A stretch of 64,000 bases of DNA from Acidobacteriaceae bacterium KBS 83 (GTDB lineage Bacteria; Acidobacteriota; Terriglobia; Terriglobales; Acidobacteriaceae), in NCBI GenBank assembly GCA_000381585.1, contig KB906734.1, positions 744,001 through 808,000 of the forward strand. Direction: 5' to 3'. Both the position numbers and the translations under genes were made by a program. This document shows positions 1-8,638 of this stretch, in pieces. The notes beneath the pieces were generated by a model. That model was given only the letters and a program-made list of their open reading frames with translations, was not told where the DNA came from and did not search any database. The stretch's first letter is position 1. Each line of letters starts with the position of its first letter.

Positions 1-1054
1 CGGAGCCCTTAGGGAAGTCAGAAGGCGTAAGGCACCGCTTTTCGCCGGTCGAGAAGGAGAACAGGACCACCCCGAACTGCCCTGCCGTAGAGCAGTGATC
101 GATCATCAGCATCCCCTTGCCATCAGAAAGCCACGCGACCGGGCCGGGGTTAGTGCCCGGGCAGCCGACAGTCGTCAGCCTGCGTTCGGCGCCTCCGAGT
201 GCAGGGACAATATAGACACCGTCGTTCTTCCCGTCGCATCGGCTGAAAGCGATCTCGCGTCCATCCGGGGACCAGGTGGGAGGACCCAAAAGTCCACTCT
301 TGCTATAGGTGAGGCGGAGCGGCAGAGGAGCCCCCAGCAACTGCGCATAGATGTCAAAGCGCTTCCGCTCGGGCCCATTCCAAGCGAAAGCGATCTCGCG
401 TCCGTCGGGCGAGAATGCTGGGGCAATCGCGTCGCCCGGTGCAGTTGTGACGGGCACAATTTGCAGGGCAGGCCGGACCTGGTTCCCCTCGCGAGACGCA
501 GCGCCGTGGCGCATCCGAAGAATCAGTACGGTGCCGGCTGCGGCAAAGACGATCAAGACGGCCCATGCGATGACTGTGGCGCGACGTCCCGGACGCCGAT
601 GAATTGCCATTCCTTCAGCCGTCGCTTCGGGAACCTGCCGTGGCTCCGTCGTTCCTTCGATCGTCGGCGAAGCGGGATCGCCATCGAATTTTGCGAATCC
701 GTTCCGAACGTTTACCGGCTGGGTTACAGGGGCGATAAAGCGATAGCCCCGCTTGGGCACGGTTTCGATGTAGAGAGGCGTGTCAGCCGAATCACCCAGC
801 GCGTCACGGAGCTTCATGACGGCCGTGTTCAGGCTATGGTCGAAATCAACGAAAGTATCGGAAGGCCACAACACCCGGCGTAGTTCTTCGCGAGTAACCA
901 TCTCCCCGGCGTGTTCGAGCAGGTACACCAGGATGCGGAAGGATTGCTCGCGCATCTTCACGGGCCTTCCGCCGCGACGCAACTCAGCATTGCGCTCGTC
1001 GACTTCAAAGACCCCGAAACGCCAGGTTCGCGTGGTGTTCGTGGGTGTCTCCAC
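1..1054 (-). CDS. Winged-helix DNA-binding / TolB-like propeller protein (3' end cut by window)
   Basis: This reading frame runs off the left edge, so only about 351 N-terminal codons are visible. The start is taken as GTG (1054-1052), preceded by AGAGGAG at a good distance. Residues ~8-100 form an OmpR/PhoB-type winged helix, ending in the typical 'YIETVPKRGYRF' wing. A single membrane segment follows at ~130-150, then TolB/WD40-type blades with 'FSPDGREIAFAW' and 'WSPDGREIAFSR'. It is built like the full-length paralogue at 20640-22922, so it is probably a membrane-bound one-component regulator with a periplasmic propeller. That topology and any ligand are inference. It is divergent from the small secreted gene at 1300. 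Confidence 0.85.
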   Translation of the reverse strand, partial: METPTNTTRTWRFGVFEVDERNAELRRGGRPVKMREQSFRILVYLLEHAGEMVTREELRRVLWPSDTFVDFDHSLNTAVMKLRDALGDSADTPLYIETVPKRGYRFIAPVTQPVNVRNGFAKFDGDPASPTIEGTTEPRQVPEATAEGMAIHRRPGRRATVIAWAVLIVFAAAGTVLILRMRHGAASREGNQVRPALQIVPVTTAPGDAIAPAFSPDGREIAFAWNGPERKRFDIYAQLLGAPLPLRLTYSKSGLLGPPTWSPDGREIAFSRCDGKNDGVYIVPALGGAERRLTTVGCPGTNPGPVAWLSDGKGMLMIDHCSTAGQFGVVLFSFSTGEKRCLTPSDFPKGS

Positions 1055-1179
1055 AATCCCACTCCTCTGGCGTCACTCGCCGCAGAGTGAGCACCGTCTC
1101 TCCGTTCCATGGCAGAGAGGAATTGGCCCAAGCATACGCCGATCTAAGTCTCCATCTCTGAGCAACTTCGATGGCGAGA

Positions 1180-1193
1180 CGCAATTGATTGCG
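1180..1193. promoter_or_regulatory. Candidate operator palindrome in the divergent 1055-1299 gap
   Basis: CGCAAT-TG-ATTGCG is a perfect 6-bp inverted repeat lying between the divergent starts at 1054 and 1300. It could be a binding site for the winged-helix regulator or another factor. Nothing else recognisable is in the 245-bp gap. The assignment is weak because a 12-bp palindrome can occur by chance. Confidence 0.3.
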
Positions 1194-1299
1194 GAATTAC
1201 CTCCAGTGCATGGCGTCCACTGCCGCAACGGCGCAAGTTACGCAGGATCGCCAGCGGCACCGGATTCCGGCGGCCGCAATTCAAACACGGAGAACTCCC

Positions 1300-1737
1300 A
1301 TGACCCGCCGCTCTCGAATCCTCACCAACTTGTTTTTCAGCATTCCCCTGGCCACCAGCCTGCTTTGCGCCGCCCCCCACGCCGGAGCCCAGACCAGCGC
1401 ATCCTTCACCGTCCCATTCGCTTTCTCGGCCAACAATCAGAACGTGCCTGCCGGCTCGTACAACCTGCGACGGGAATCGAGTTGCATATTGTCTCTTGAC
1501 AATGTCAAGACAGGAAAAAGCCAATTCCTGATGGTGCGTCCAGACGACTCGGGGCAGGCCATTGAGACACAGGGCCGTCTCGTCTTCCGGCGTTACGGAA
1601 CACATATTTATTTGACGCAGGTCTGGAGTCCCGGAACGAGCAGGCACAGCGAATTGGTTGTGCAGCCCAAGACCGAGCGCGATTTGGCCAAGGGAAGCCC
1701 GCAGACGGGGTCCTCCTTCGAAGTGGCTTTGAAGTAA
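1300..1737 (+). CDS. Small secreted protein, acidobacterial family of unknown function
   Basis: The 145-residue product begins with a signal peptide (MTRRSRILTNLFFSIPLATS, then a small-residue region ending AGAQ). The body is a compact beta-rich domain with 'FTVPFAFSANNQNVPAGSY', a motif I associate with short secreted acidobacterial proteins of unknown role. The frame stays open upstream to 1189, but ATG 1300 is preferred: it has ACGGAG upstream and places the signal peptide at the N-terminus. It is divergent from the sensor at 1-1054 and converges on the propeller gene at 1788, with a hairpin between them. No enzymatic motif is visible. Confidence 0.75.
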   Translation: MTRRSRILTNLFFSIPLATSLLCAAPHAGAQTSASFTVPFAFSANNQNVPAGSYNLRRESSCILSLDNVKTGKSQFLMVRPDDSGQAIETQGRLVFRRYGTHIYLTQVWSPGTSRHSELVVQPKTERDLAKGSPQTGSSFEVALK

Positions 1738-1750
1738 GCAACCAATCAAC

Positions 1751-1784
1751 CTGCGGCCGATCACCCGTGAGCGACCGGCCGCAG
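1751..1784. terminator. Bidirectional hairpin between convergent genes
   Basis: CTGCGGCCG and CGGCCGCAG form a perfect 9-bp stem around a 16-nt loop. It lies 13 bp after the stop at 1737 and 3 bp before the convergent stop at 1788. There is no strong T-tract on either side, so it may be a stem that blocks read-through rather than a canonical intrinsic terminator. Confidence 0.6.
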
Positions 1785-1787
1785 CCG

Positions 1788-4241
1788 CTACTTCAAGCCA
1801 TACACATCAATCTCTCCCTGCGGATTCGTAACCGTCGTTAGATCATGTCCGGTCGAGATATACACCTTCCCATTGGCAACCACCGGCGAAGTGAACTTGA
1901 TCCCGAAGCCCGGCACATCGGCCGCGTTCTCGCCGCTGTCATACAACTCCGCCCCTAGGTCGTTCGCGTCATAGGCCCGCAGCGTCGATTTCGTCGGGGT
2001 GCTGCTCGTCTGCAGCGGCTGTCCCGTATCGATCATCCACAGGATCCCGTTCGCCGATCCGTCCGAGGAGACGAACGGTGTCGTGCCGCGCGTTCCCTGC
2101 AGAATGCTCGGCGTCGTCTCCGCTCCGTAAGAAAGCTTTCCGGAGTACACGAACTCCCGCACACCGGCAGGCGCCGTAGGCGCCGTCGGCGTCACGCCCA
2201 GATAAATCGACCCGTTGTAGAATGCTGCCGTTCCGAATATCTCGTACGAATTGCCTTGCGTCGTATGGGCTCCCGAAGCGTCGGTGCAGCTTGTAGAGTA
2301 AGGTGCGCTCAGATCGGACTCGAAGAATATCGTCTGCACCGCGCCCGCGTCGTTCGCCTGCTCTTGCCCAAGGTTGGCAGTATTCACCAGGAACAGCTTC
2401 CCGTTCTTGCCGCCGCCCACAAGATTCGAGCTTCCCGGAATCAACAGCAGTCCGCCCGCAGCTAAATCGCCATCATTGCAATTCAGGAACTGGTAGTTGT
2501 TCGGAGTGAAGTAATCCAGCAGCTGCAGCGTCGGGCTGAATTTCAGGATCGAATCACCAAATGCAGTCTGTCCATCCCACGGCCCGTTCCCGGTCGATAC
2601 ATAGACATTCCCCGCGTTGTCTGCCACCGGGCCTCCGCTGCCCATCCAGACACCGCCTGCGCCCCCGTACGTGCCTTCGCCGTCGATGTTCGGGCTGGCG
2701 TTGAAGACACCAGTCCGCGCCAGCGTGTGCGCGTCGTACGCCAGCAGCCACCCGCTGTGGCAGTTCCCAAAGCCGAGATACACGTTGCCGTTTGCCAGCA
2801 GCAGCGCCGCCCTCTGAATGCACGATCCCGGCAGAGACACCACGCCGTTCACCGCCGTCGAATTTGTTCCCGGAACTGACGCCTGGATGGTCACCGGACC
2901 GCTGAACTTCTGTGCGCCGGTCGTGATATCCAGTGCGTTCAGCCGGAAGCTTGAGACGCTTGCCGTCCTGTGAGCTGATACCACGTACATCGTGTTCGAA
3001 GCCGGATCGATCACCGGCGTGGACGTCACGCCCTGGTACGGCTGAATCGGTCCTGCTGTGACTGGCGTCTCTCCAGACTGAAGCAGCGAAACGTGCCACA
3101 GCGGTGTCCCGCTTCCATAGTTGTCCGCATCGAAGGCGTATACGCTGTCGTGCTCGGTGGCGACATAAAGAACGTTGTGCGTCGCTCCGTTGATCGTCAC
3201 ATTGGATATCAGTAGCGGCTCGGCATACGCGTAACCGTCCACCAGATAGGAAAACAGCTTCCCGAATGTCTTCGAGTTAACATTCCCCGGCGACAGCGAG
3301 GTCTCTTTGTTATTCCATCCGCTGCGGCCGTTGTCGAAATGCCATGTCGGGACATTCACCCCGGCGGTGCTGTTCACTGCACTCACGGTAAGAGGGTCGC
3401 TTCCCGTTATTCCGCTCAGTGAGGCCGTAACCTGCGTGGAACCTGGAGCGACTCCCGTCGCCAATCCGCCCGAGGTGATCGTCGCCACTGTAGTATCTGC
3501 AACTGCCCAGGCCGCCGTTGAAGTAACGTCCGCGGTCGAGTTATCACTGTATGTCGCCACGGCGTCGAACTGCTGCTGGCTCCCCACCTTAACAGTCGCG
3601 TTGCTCGGCGTCACCGCAATCGCCGTCAGCGTCTTCGTGGAAGACGTAACCGTGAGATTGATCGTCGTGTATGCAGCGCCGCCGCATTTATCCCACTCTT
3701 CCACCACCGTGTGCTCGGCGCCATTCGCCAGCGTCAAACTCGTGTTCAGTGTCGCTGCATTCACGACATACACCAGCTTGTTGTTGACGTAGATCCCCAT
3801 CGAAGCGACGCCCTTTGCACAAGCGCTGGTCGCGGTCGCTGTGTAACTCACCGGAGAAGTGACCGTGCTGTTCGCAAGCGGCGCGGTCACCGTCACGCCG
3901 GATTTGCCACCGCCGCCACCACTGGAAACCGTGATCGGAACTTTGGTATACGAGGCACCCCCGCATTTGTCCCACTCTTCCACCACTGTGCCGTACGAAC
4001 CCGCCGCCAGCGAAAGCGTGGTGTTCATCGTTGCCGCGTTCACCACGTACGTCAATTTGTTATTGACGTAGATACCCATGGAGGCGACACCCTTCGAGCA
4101 CGTCGTGGTTGTCGCCGTCGCTACGTAAGGAACAGGCGAGGTGACAGTTGCACCGCTCTTCGGACTCGTAACCGTCACACTTGCGAACGCAGAGGCAGCA
4201 AATGACAAAAGAATGTAAGCAAGAGAGTGGATGGCCCTCAT
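1788..4241 (-). CDS. Secreted protein with two Ig-like repeats, a BIG2 domain and a PQQ-type beta-propeller
   Basis: The 817-residue product starts at ATG 4241, with AAGGAGG directly upstream and a signal peptide at residues 1-21 ending AFA. Residues ~22-108 and ~118-205 are two near-identical Ig-like modules, each with 'KGVASMGIYVNNKL' and 'VVEEWDKCGGA'; a GGGGG linker joins them. A bacterial Ig-like (BIG2) domain follows at ~210-295. The remaining ~500 residues are beta-propeller-like (PQQ/quinoprotein type: 'STPVIDPASNTMYVVSA', 'NVYVSTGNGPWDG', 'GKLFLVNTANLG'). It is probably an extracellular or surface-exposed adhesin or binding protein. No catalytic residues could be assigned. A longer in-frame start at 4319 would put 26 residues before the signal peptide and is less likely. 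Confidence 0.8.
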   Translation of the reverse strand: MRAIHSLAYILLSFAASAFASVTVTSPKSGATVTSPVPYVATATTTTCSKGVASMGIYVNNKLTYVVNAATMNTTLSLAAGSYGTVVEEWDKCGGASYTKVPITVSSGGGGGKSGVTVTAPLANSTVTSPVSYTATATSACAKGVASMGIYVNNKLVYVVNAATLNTSLTLANGAEHTVVEEWDKCGGAAYTTINLTVTSSTKTLTAIAVTPSNATVKVGSQQQFDAVATYSDNSTADVTSTAAWAVADTTVATITSGGLATGVAPGSTQVTASLSGITGSDPLTVSAVNSTAGVNVPTWHFDNGRSGWNNKETSLSPGNVNSKTFGKLFSYLVDGYAYAEPLLISNVTINGATHNVLYVATEHDSVYAFDADNYGSGTPLWHVSLLQSGETPVTAGPIQPYQGVTSTPVIDPASNTMYVVSAHRTASVSSFRLNALDITTGAQKFSGPVTIQASVPGTNSTAVNGVVSLPGSCIQRAALLLANGNVYLGFGNCHSGWLLAYDAHTLARTGVFNASPNIDGEGTYGGAGGVWMGSGGPVADNAGNVYVSTGNGPWDGQTAFGDSILKFSPTLQLLDYFTPNNYQFLNCNDGDLAAGGLLLIPGSSNLVGGGKNGKLFLVNTANLGQEQANDAGAVQTIFFESDLSAPYSTSCTDASGAHTTQGNSYEIFGTAAFYNGSIYLGVTPTAPTAPAGVREFVYSGKLSYGAETTPSILQGTRGTTPFVSSDGSANGILWMIDTGQPLQTSSTPTKSTLRAYDANDLGAELYDSGENAADVPGFGIKFTSPVVANGKVYISTGHDLTTVTNPQGEIDVYGLK

Positions 4242-4579
4242 AACCCTCCTTCGCTGCTCCAAGATGCAGCAATCGGGTGTTGGCGCACCGAGGCAACCAG
4301 CCCTCGTTGTCGCAGCCATTTTTTCGGGGAAGATGCTTCGGGAAATTTTGCTGAAGCTTACGCAGTGTAGCGTGTCACCGCAGCCGTTTCAATATAGTTA
4401 TCTATCCAGTAAGTACGTTCTCGACAAGTTCTTGATACGATCGATCGCGCAGCAATCTTTTGAACAACAATGAACGTGATGTCAGGCAATAAAATGTCGC
4501 CAGCCGCCAGTCCACTACACGCGGAGTAAGCGACCAAGGCAAGCGAACCTCACAGCACGCGCCGCGGGATGGCAGATCC
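4242..4579. other. Gene-free stretch upstream of the Ig/propeller gene
   Basis: These 338 bp lie between the start of the secreted propeller gene and the 3' end of the MFS gene, both on the minus strand. The stretch is more AT-rich than its surroundings. It should hold the promoter of the propeller gene, but I see no ORF, RNA gene or convincing hairpin. Confidence 0.5.
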
Positions 4580-6178
4580 CTAATGGGCCATCGCCTGCGC
4601 ATCTGCTTTGCGCGGATGGTTGCTTCGCAGTAGGAACGACAGCAGAAACATGATCCCGGTCACGACTCCCAGCAGCCAGAACGTATCTATATAGGAGAGC
4701 GTCGCGGCCTGGCTCAGCATCCCGCGATACATCCTGCCGTAGGTCTCCATCTGGGCCTGGCTGCCACCCGCATGTCGCAGCTGACCGGCAAGAGAAGCGG
4801 TCGAGCTCTGAAACATCCGGTTGCCCATTCCCGTGTGGTTCGACAGCATTACCTGGTGCACCTGTGCGCGCCTCGCCAGCACTGTCGTCACCGCAGAGGT
4901 ACCCGCGCTCGCGCCGATGTTGCGCACAAAGTTGATCAATCCCGCCACGGCGTTGCTCTTCTCCTGCGGTATGCCCAGATACGCTACCATCGTCGCCGGA
5001 ATAAAGATGAATCCCATCGGCAGATATTGCGCAATGCGTAGCCACGTTGCCGACTCAAAGCTCATCTGCAGATCCATCCGGTGCGTCGAATAGAACATCG
5101 CTATCGTCAACGTGGCCCAGCCAAACGCAATCAGGTACCGCGCCTGGATCCTTGCCGTCAATTGCCCAACCATCGGCAGTTCGATCAGCAACAGCACTGC
5201 AGCCACGGAAAGCACCATACCCGCGCTCGTAGCCGTATAGCCCATCAGCGTCTGCAGGTACTGGGGCATCAGCACCGTCGTCGAAAAGGACGCCGCTCCC
5301 ACCATCAGCATCATCACGCTCGCCGTCGCGAAGTTCACATTCTTGAACAATCGAAGATCCAGAATGGGTGTCTTGACGCGCAGCTCCCACACCACCAGCG
5401 CAACCAGAGCGATCACGGAAATGATCGTGAGCGTCAGGATGAAATTCGATCCGAACCAGTCATCCTCCTGCCCCTTATCCAGCACGATCTGTAGAAAACC
5501 CACGCCTACCGCCAGCAACCCGAAGCCGAAGTAGTCGATCTTGCTCTCATGCAGCGTCGTCCGTTTCAGGAATGGCGGATCATCGACATACCGGAGCACC
5601 AGGAATATCGCGAGAATGCCCACCGGCAGATTCATCAAAAAAATCCAGCGCCAGCTATAGCTGTCCGTCACCCACCCGCCCAGCGTGGGCCCAATCGCCG
5701 GCGCCACCACCGCGGTCACTCCGTAGACGGAAAAGGCGAGCCCTCGCTTCTTCGGTGGAAATGTGTCGGCCAGAATCGCCTGTGCCATCGGCTGCAGACC
5801 GCCGCCGCCGATACCTTGAATCACGCGCGCCAGCAGCAGGAATCCCAACGTAGGCGCCACGCCACAGAACAGCGAACTCACCGTGAACAACGAAATGCAG
5901 ATAAGGAAGAATCGCTTCCGTCCCACCAGCGAGACAAGCCACCCAGTGATCGGCAGGACGATTGCGTTTGAAACGAGATACGAGGTCAGCACCCAGGTGC
6001 TCTCGTCGCTGCTCGCCCCCAGGTTGCCGGCGATGTGGGGCAGGGCAACGTTCGCGATGCTGGTGTCCAGCACCTCCATGAAGGCCGCCAGTGACACCAC
6101 AAACGCGATCAGCCAGGGGTTCACCCTTGGCGTCCACACAGATTCCGGAATGGCGACGGTGGAGGCTGCTGCGCTCAC
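4580..6178 (-). CDS. MFS drug exporter, DHA2 (EmrB/QacA) family
   Basis: The 532-residue membrane protein has the length and hydrophobicity of 14-TM proton-antiport drug exporters. Its N-terminus carries the DHA2 signature (FMEVLDTSIANVALPHIAG), then motif A (GWLVSLVGRKRFF) and motif C-like 'GPTLGGWVTDSYSWRW'. It starts at GTG 6178, with GGGAGAG 4-5 nt upstream. It is divergent from a TetR gene (6308), and the 129-bp gap holds a palindrome. This is the classic layout of a repressor-controlled efflux pump. The substrate cannot be read from sequence. No EmrA-like membrane-fusion gene is adjacent. Confidence 0.92.
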   Translation of the reverse strand: MSAAASTVAIPESVWTPRVNPWLIAFVVSLAAFMEVLDTSIANVALPHIAGNLGASSDESTWVLTSYLVSNAIVLPITGWLVSLVGRKRFFLICISLFTVSSLFCGVAPTLGFLLLARVIQGIGGGGLQPMAQAILADTFPPKKRGLAFSVYGVTAVVAPAIGPTLGGWVTDSYSWRWIFLMNLPVGILAIFLVLRYVDDPPFLKRTTLHESKIDYFGFGLLAVGVGFLQIVLDKGQEDDWFGSNFILTLTIISVIALVALVVWELRVKTPILDLRLFKNVNFATASVMMLMVGAASFSTTVLMPQYLQTLMGYTATSAGMVLSVAAVLLLIELPMVGQLTARIQARYLIAFGWATLTIAMFYSTHRMDLQMSFESATWLRIAQYLPMGFIFIPATMVAYLGIPQEKSNAVAGLINFVRNIGASAGTSAVTTVLARRAQVHQVMLSNHTGMGNRMFQSSTASLAGQLRHAGGSQAQMETYGRMYRGMLSQAATLSYIDTFWLLGVVTGIMFLLSFLLRSNHPRKADAQAMAH

Positions 6179-6216
6179 GGCTCTCCCGAAAACATCTCAA
6201 GATTCAATGCAATTAC

Positions 6217-6236
6217 GAAACGATCATTTTCGTTTC
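6217..6236. promoter_or_regulatory. Probable TetR operator
   Basis: GAAACGA-N6-TCGTTTC is a perfect 7-bp inverted repeat in the short gap between the divergent MFS and TetR genes. An overlapping ACGAAA/TTTCGT pair reinforces the symmetry. Its size and position fit a TetR-family dimer site that would repress both promoters. Confidence 0.7.
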
Positions 6237-6307
6237 ATTGTACGTGACCGGCAGTGGATAATGGCTCGTCTGTGCCGTGGGCTCTTCTCGACAAGGAGTA
6301 ATTCACG

Positions 6308-6928
6308 TTGAAGGCGACCGCATCTCGTCCCTCTGGCTTGTCAAAGCGCCCCACCGGCCGCCCGCGCAGCGAGAAGACGCGCAAAGCCATCCTCAAAGCA
6401 ACCTTCCGCCTGCTGAAACGGAACGGCTTCGACAATGTCTCCGCACAGCAGATTGCCGGCGAAGCCGGCGTCAGCACCGCAACGCTCTATCGCTGGTGGG
6501 ACAACAAGCAGGCCATCCTGCTCGATGCCTACCTCGAAACCACGCGCGACATCCTGCCTCACGAAAAACGCGGCAGTCCCCTCGCCCGGCTGCGCACCTA
6601 CACGCTGCGCATCGCAGAGTTTCTCCAGAGCGCCAACGGCACCGTATTTCTACGCCTGCTGTCCGCGATTCAGGAAGATCCTGCACTGCGACGAGGCTTT
6701 TATGAAAACGTCTTTCTTCCCCGTCGCGCGGAGGGCTGCGCCATCGTGCAGGATGCGATCGATGCGGGCGAACTGCCGGGCGGCATCCAACCTGACTTCA
6801 TCATCAATCAGTTGATCGGACCGCAGGTGCTGCGCGCCCTTATGAGGCAGGAGCTGAACGCAAAGTACGCGCGACGCATCTTCGATTCCGTCATGGCAGG
6901 AGCATCGCCCAAAAAGCGCAGAAGTTAA
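6308..6928 (+). CDS. TetR-family transcriptional repressor
   Basis: The 206-residue protein has a TetR helix-turn-helix at ~20-66 ('KAILKATFRLLKRNGFDNVS' followed by 'IAGEAGVSTATLYRWWDNK') and an all-helical C-terminal ligand domain. It starts at TTG 6308, with AAGGAG 9 nt upstream. It is divergent from the DHA2 exporter and should control it through the palindrome at 6217-6236. The effector is unknown. Confidence 0.9.
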   Translation: MKATASRPSGLSKRPTGRPRSEKTRKAILKATFRLLKRNGFDNVSAQQIAGEAGVSTATLYRWWDNKQAILLDAYLETTRDILPHEKRGSPLARLRTYTLRIAEFLQSANGTVFLRLLSAIQEDPALRRGFYENVFLPRRAEGCAIVQDAIDAGELPGGIQPDFIINQLIGPQVLRALMRQELNAKYARRIFDSVMAGASPKKRRS

Positions 6929-6947
6929 CCTGCAGCAGAACTCGCCA

Positions 6948-7166
6948 TCATTCTTTGCGATAAAGAAGATCGCGCATCGCGTTCCGCCGCGCCTCGTTCA
7001 GGCCGCCGTCAACCTTGCGCTTACCAGCATCCGTGCGGCCCTTTGTAACTGGATCTGTTTCATCCATCGCGCTGCACTCCGGGCAGCGATTCGCAAATCC
7101 AGGCTTGTCGGGCTTCAGTTCAAACTCTTCTGAGCAGATCGTGCAGACTTTGATCGGAAAAGGCAT
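6948..7166 (-). CDS. Small zinc-ribbon-like protein
   Basis: The 72-residue protein starts at ATG 7166, with AAGGTG upstream. Two CxxC pairs (CTIC near residue 8 and CPEC near 31) suggest a zinc ribbon. The C-terminal part is basic and helical ('KGRTDAGKRKV', 'NEARRNAMRDLLYR'). The frame is open further upstream to 7229, but those 21 residues add nothing conserved. It converges on the TetR gene. Its function is unknown; nucleic-acid binding is possible. Confidence 0.6.
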   Translation of the reverse strand: MPFPIKVCTICSEEFELKPDKPGFANRCPECSAMDETDPVTKGRTDAGKRKVDGGLNEARRNAMRDLLYRKE

Positions 7167-7295
7167 AACACCTTCATGATAACGAATCCCCAAATCGAAA
7201 ATCACGCACTGCAGACGGCGAAACATCAATTCGCAGCGATAGCCCGGGCGCAGCGATAGCCCCGAGCGATACGATGAGCTGAGGTCGCACGAGCG

Positions 7296-7667
7296 GTGAT
7301 CCTTCTCGCGGTCCTGCTGCTATTCGTTCACCTGACGTGGCTCGCCGTAGTTATCTTCGGAGCCCTCTGGACCCGTGGCCGGCCGCTGTGGAGTACGCTC
7401 CACATTCTGGCGTTGTTCTGGGGCATCGTAGTGGAGCTCGGCCCTTGGCGATGCCCGCTCACTCTGGCAGAAAGCTACTTCGAAGCCCGTGCCGGTCTCC
7501 CGGCGTACCAGGGCGGCTTCCTGATGCACTACCTCGATGCCATCGTCTATCCCAACTTGCCCACGTGGATCGTTACCAGCGCAGGCGTCGCCGTGTGTGC
7601 GTTCAACCTGGCCATCTATGGGTGGCGATGGCGAAACTCCCGCATTGCACGACGGACCCGCAGCTAA
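7296..7667 (+). CDS. DUF2784-like small membrane protein
   Basis: The 123-residue protein has about three or four membrane segments and the pattern 'GPWRCPLTLAESYFE' followed by 'GGFLMHYLDAIVYP', which I recognise as the DUF2784 family. It begins at GTG 7296 with only a weak upstream purine stretch. Its function is unknown. A short direct repeat (GCAGCGATAGCCC) lies just upstream near 7231-7262. Confidence 0.65.
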   Translation: MILLAVLLLFVHLTWLAVVIFGALWTRGRPLWSTLHILALFWGIVVELGPWRCPLTLAESYFEARAGLPAYQGGFLMHYLDAIVYPNLPTWIVTSAGVAVCAFNLAIYGWRWRNSRIARRTRS

Positions 7668-7857
7668 CCCAAACCAGATTGTGACCGTATCAGAACGACG
7701 CTCTCAGGGACTGACCCACCGCCACAACACGCTCAATGAGTTTCCGAGGGTATTCGGGATTTGGCGCGACAAGCGCAAAGCCGTGACCTGAATCGTATCT
7801 GCCCTGGGGCTGCCAAGGCAGCCTAAAGCTCCTCGCAGTTATCAAAGGTCCGTCGAT

Positions 7858-8508
7858 TCAGCCGCGTCCCCTCTTTTTTTGCGCAACCGTAGTCCAATCG
7901 CCCGTTAGAAACGTCCGGATCCCCGCCACGCCGGCCGCCCCCGCCGCAATGCACGCGGCCGCGTTCTCCGCATTCACGCCGCCCAGTGCAAAGACTGGCA
8001 TCTTTGCCGCCGTCCGCGCCGCCTCGGTCAGCGCCTCCACTCCCAGCGGACGCGCCTCGGGATGGCTCGCCGTCGGAAATATCGGCGACAGCAGCGCCAG
8101 GTCCGCGCCTGCCGTCCGCGCCACAGCCACCTCGCCCACCGAATGACAGCCTACGGATACAATTCCTGAGATCCGTGCTGTCCCCACTTGCTCCGCATGC
8201 CATCTTCCGGGCAGGTGAATGCCCGCTGCACCCGTAGCCCGCGCCGCCTCCGCAGCTCCCGCCGCCCCTGCGTTCACCAGCAGCCGCGGTCTGGAGCCTG
8301 AATGCCCCGTCGCCGCGATCATCGCCGCAGCCAGATCTGTCAGCTCCCGCTGGCCCAGGTCCTTTTCGCGCAACTGGACGTATTCCGCCCCGAGTTCCGC
8401 CCATTCCTTCGCCAGCCGAATCAGCCCGTCCCGTTCCGCATCGCTCAGGCGTCCGCTCTCATGTGTACCCGGCAGCAGCCGACGATCGGTAATGGCATAA
8501 AGGCGCAT
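7858..8508 (-). CDS. thiE: Thiamine-phosphate synthase (ThiE/TenI family)
   Basis: The 216-residue TIM-barrel protein matches thiamine-phosphate synthase, which joins HMP-PP and the thiazole phosphate to form thiamine phosphate. Visible motifs are 'YVQLREKDLG' (diphosphate and base binding), 'AGIHLPGRW', 'SVGCHSVGEV', 'LLSPIFPTASHP', 'FALGGVNAENA' and 'GVAGIRTFL'. It stands alone here with no other thi genes, so a TenI-like role is a fair alternative. No clear Shine-Dalgarno precedes ATG 8508. Confidence 0.8.
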   Translation of the reverse strand: MRLYAITDRRLLPGTHESGRLSDAERDGLIRLAKEWAELGAEYVQLREKDLGQRELTDLAAAMIAATGHSGSRPRLLVNAGAAGAAEAARATGAAGIHLPGRWHAEQVGTARISGIVSVGCHSVGEVAVARTAGADLALLSPIFPTASHPEARPLGVEALTEAARTAAKMPVFALGGVNAENAAACIAAGAAGVAGIRTFLTGDWTTVAQKKRGRG

Positions 8509-8638
8509 GGTCTAAAGTCTAACGTCAACGCAATTTGAATGATGAAGATGAGGCAAATCGCAACGTAGGTGGAGTAGGGTATGGGGACGCGCTATTTGTG
8601 CGCCATTCGTCAAACTTCGGTACCCTTGACCTTTGAGC

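Noticed and set aside
7808-7823. GGCTGCC-AA-GGCAGCC as terminator of thiE or the DUF2784 gene
   Set aside because: The two-base loop is too small for the full stem and no T-tract follows, so it was not called.
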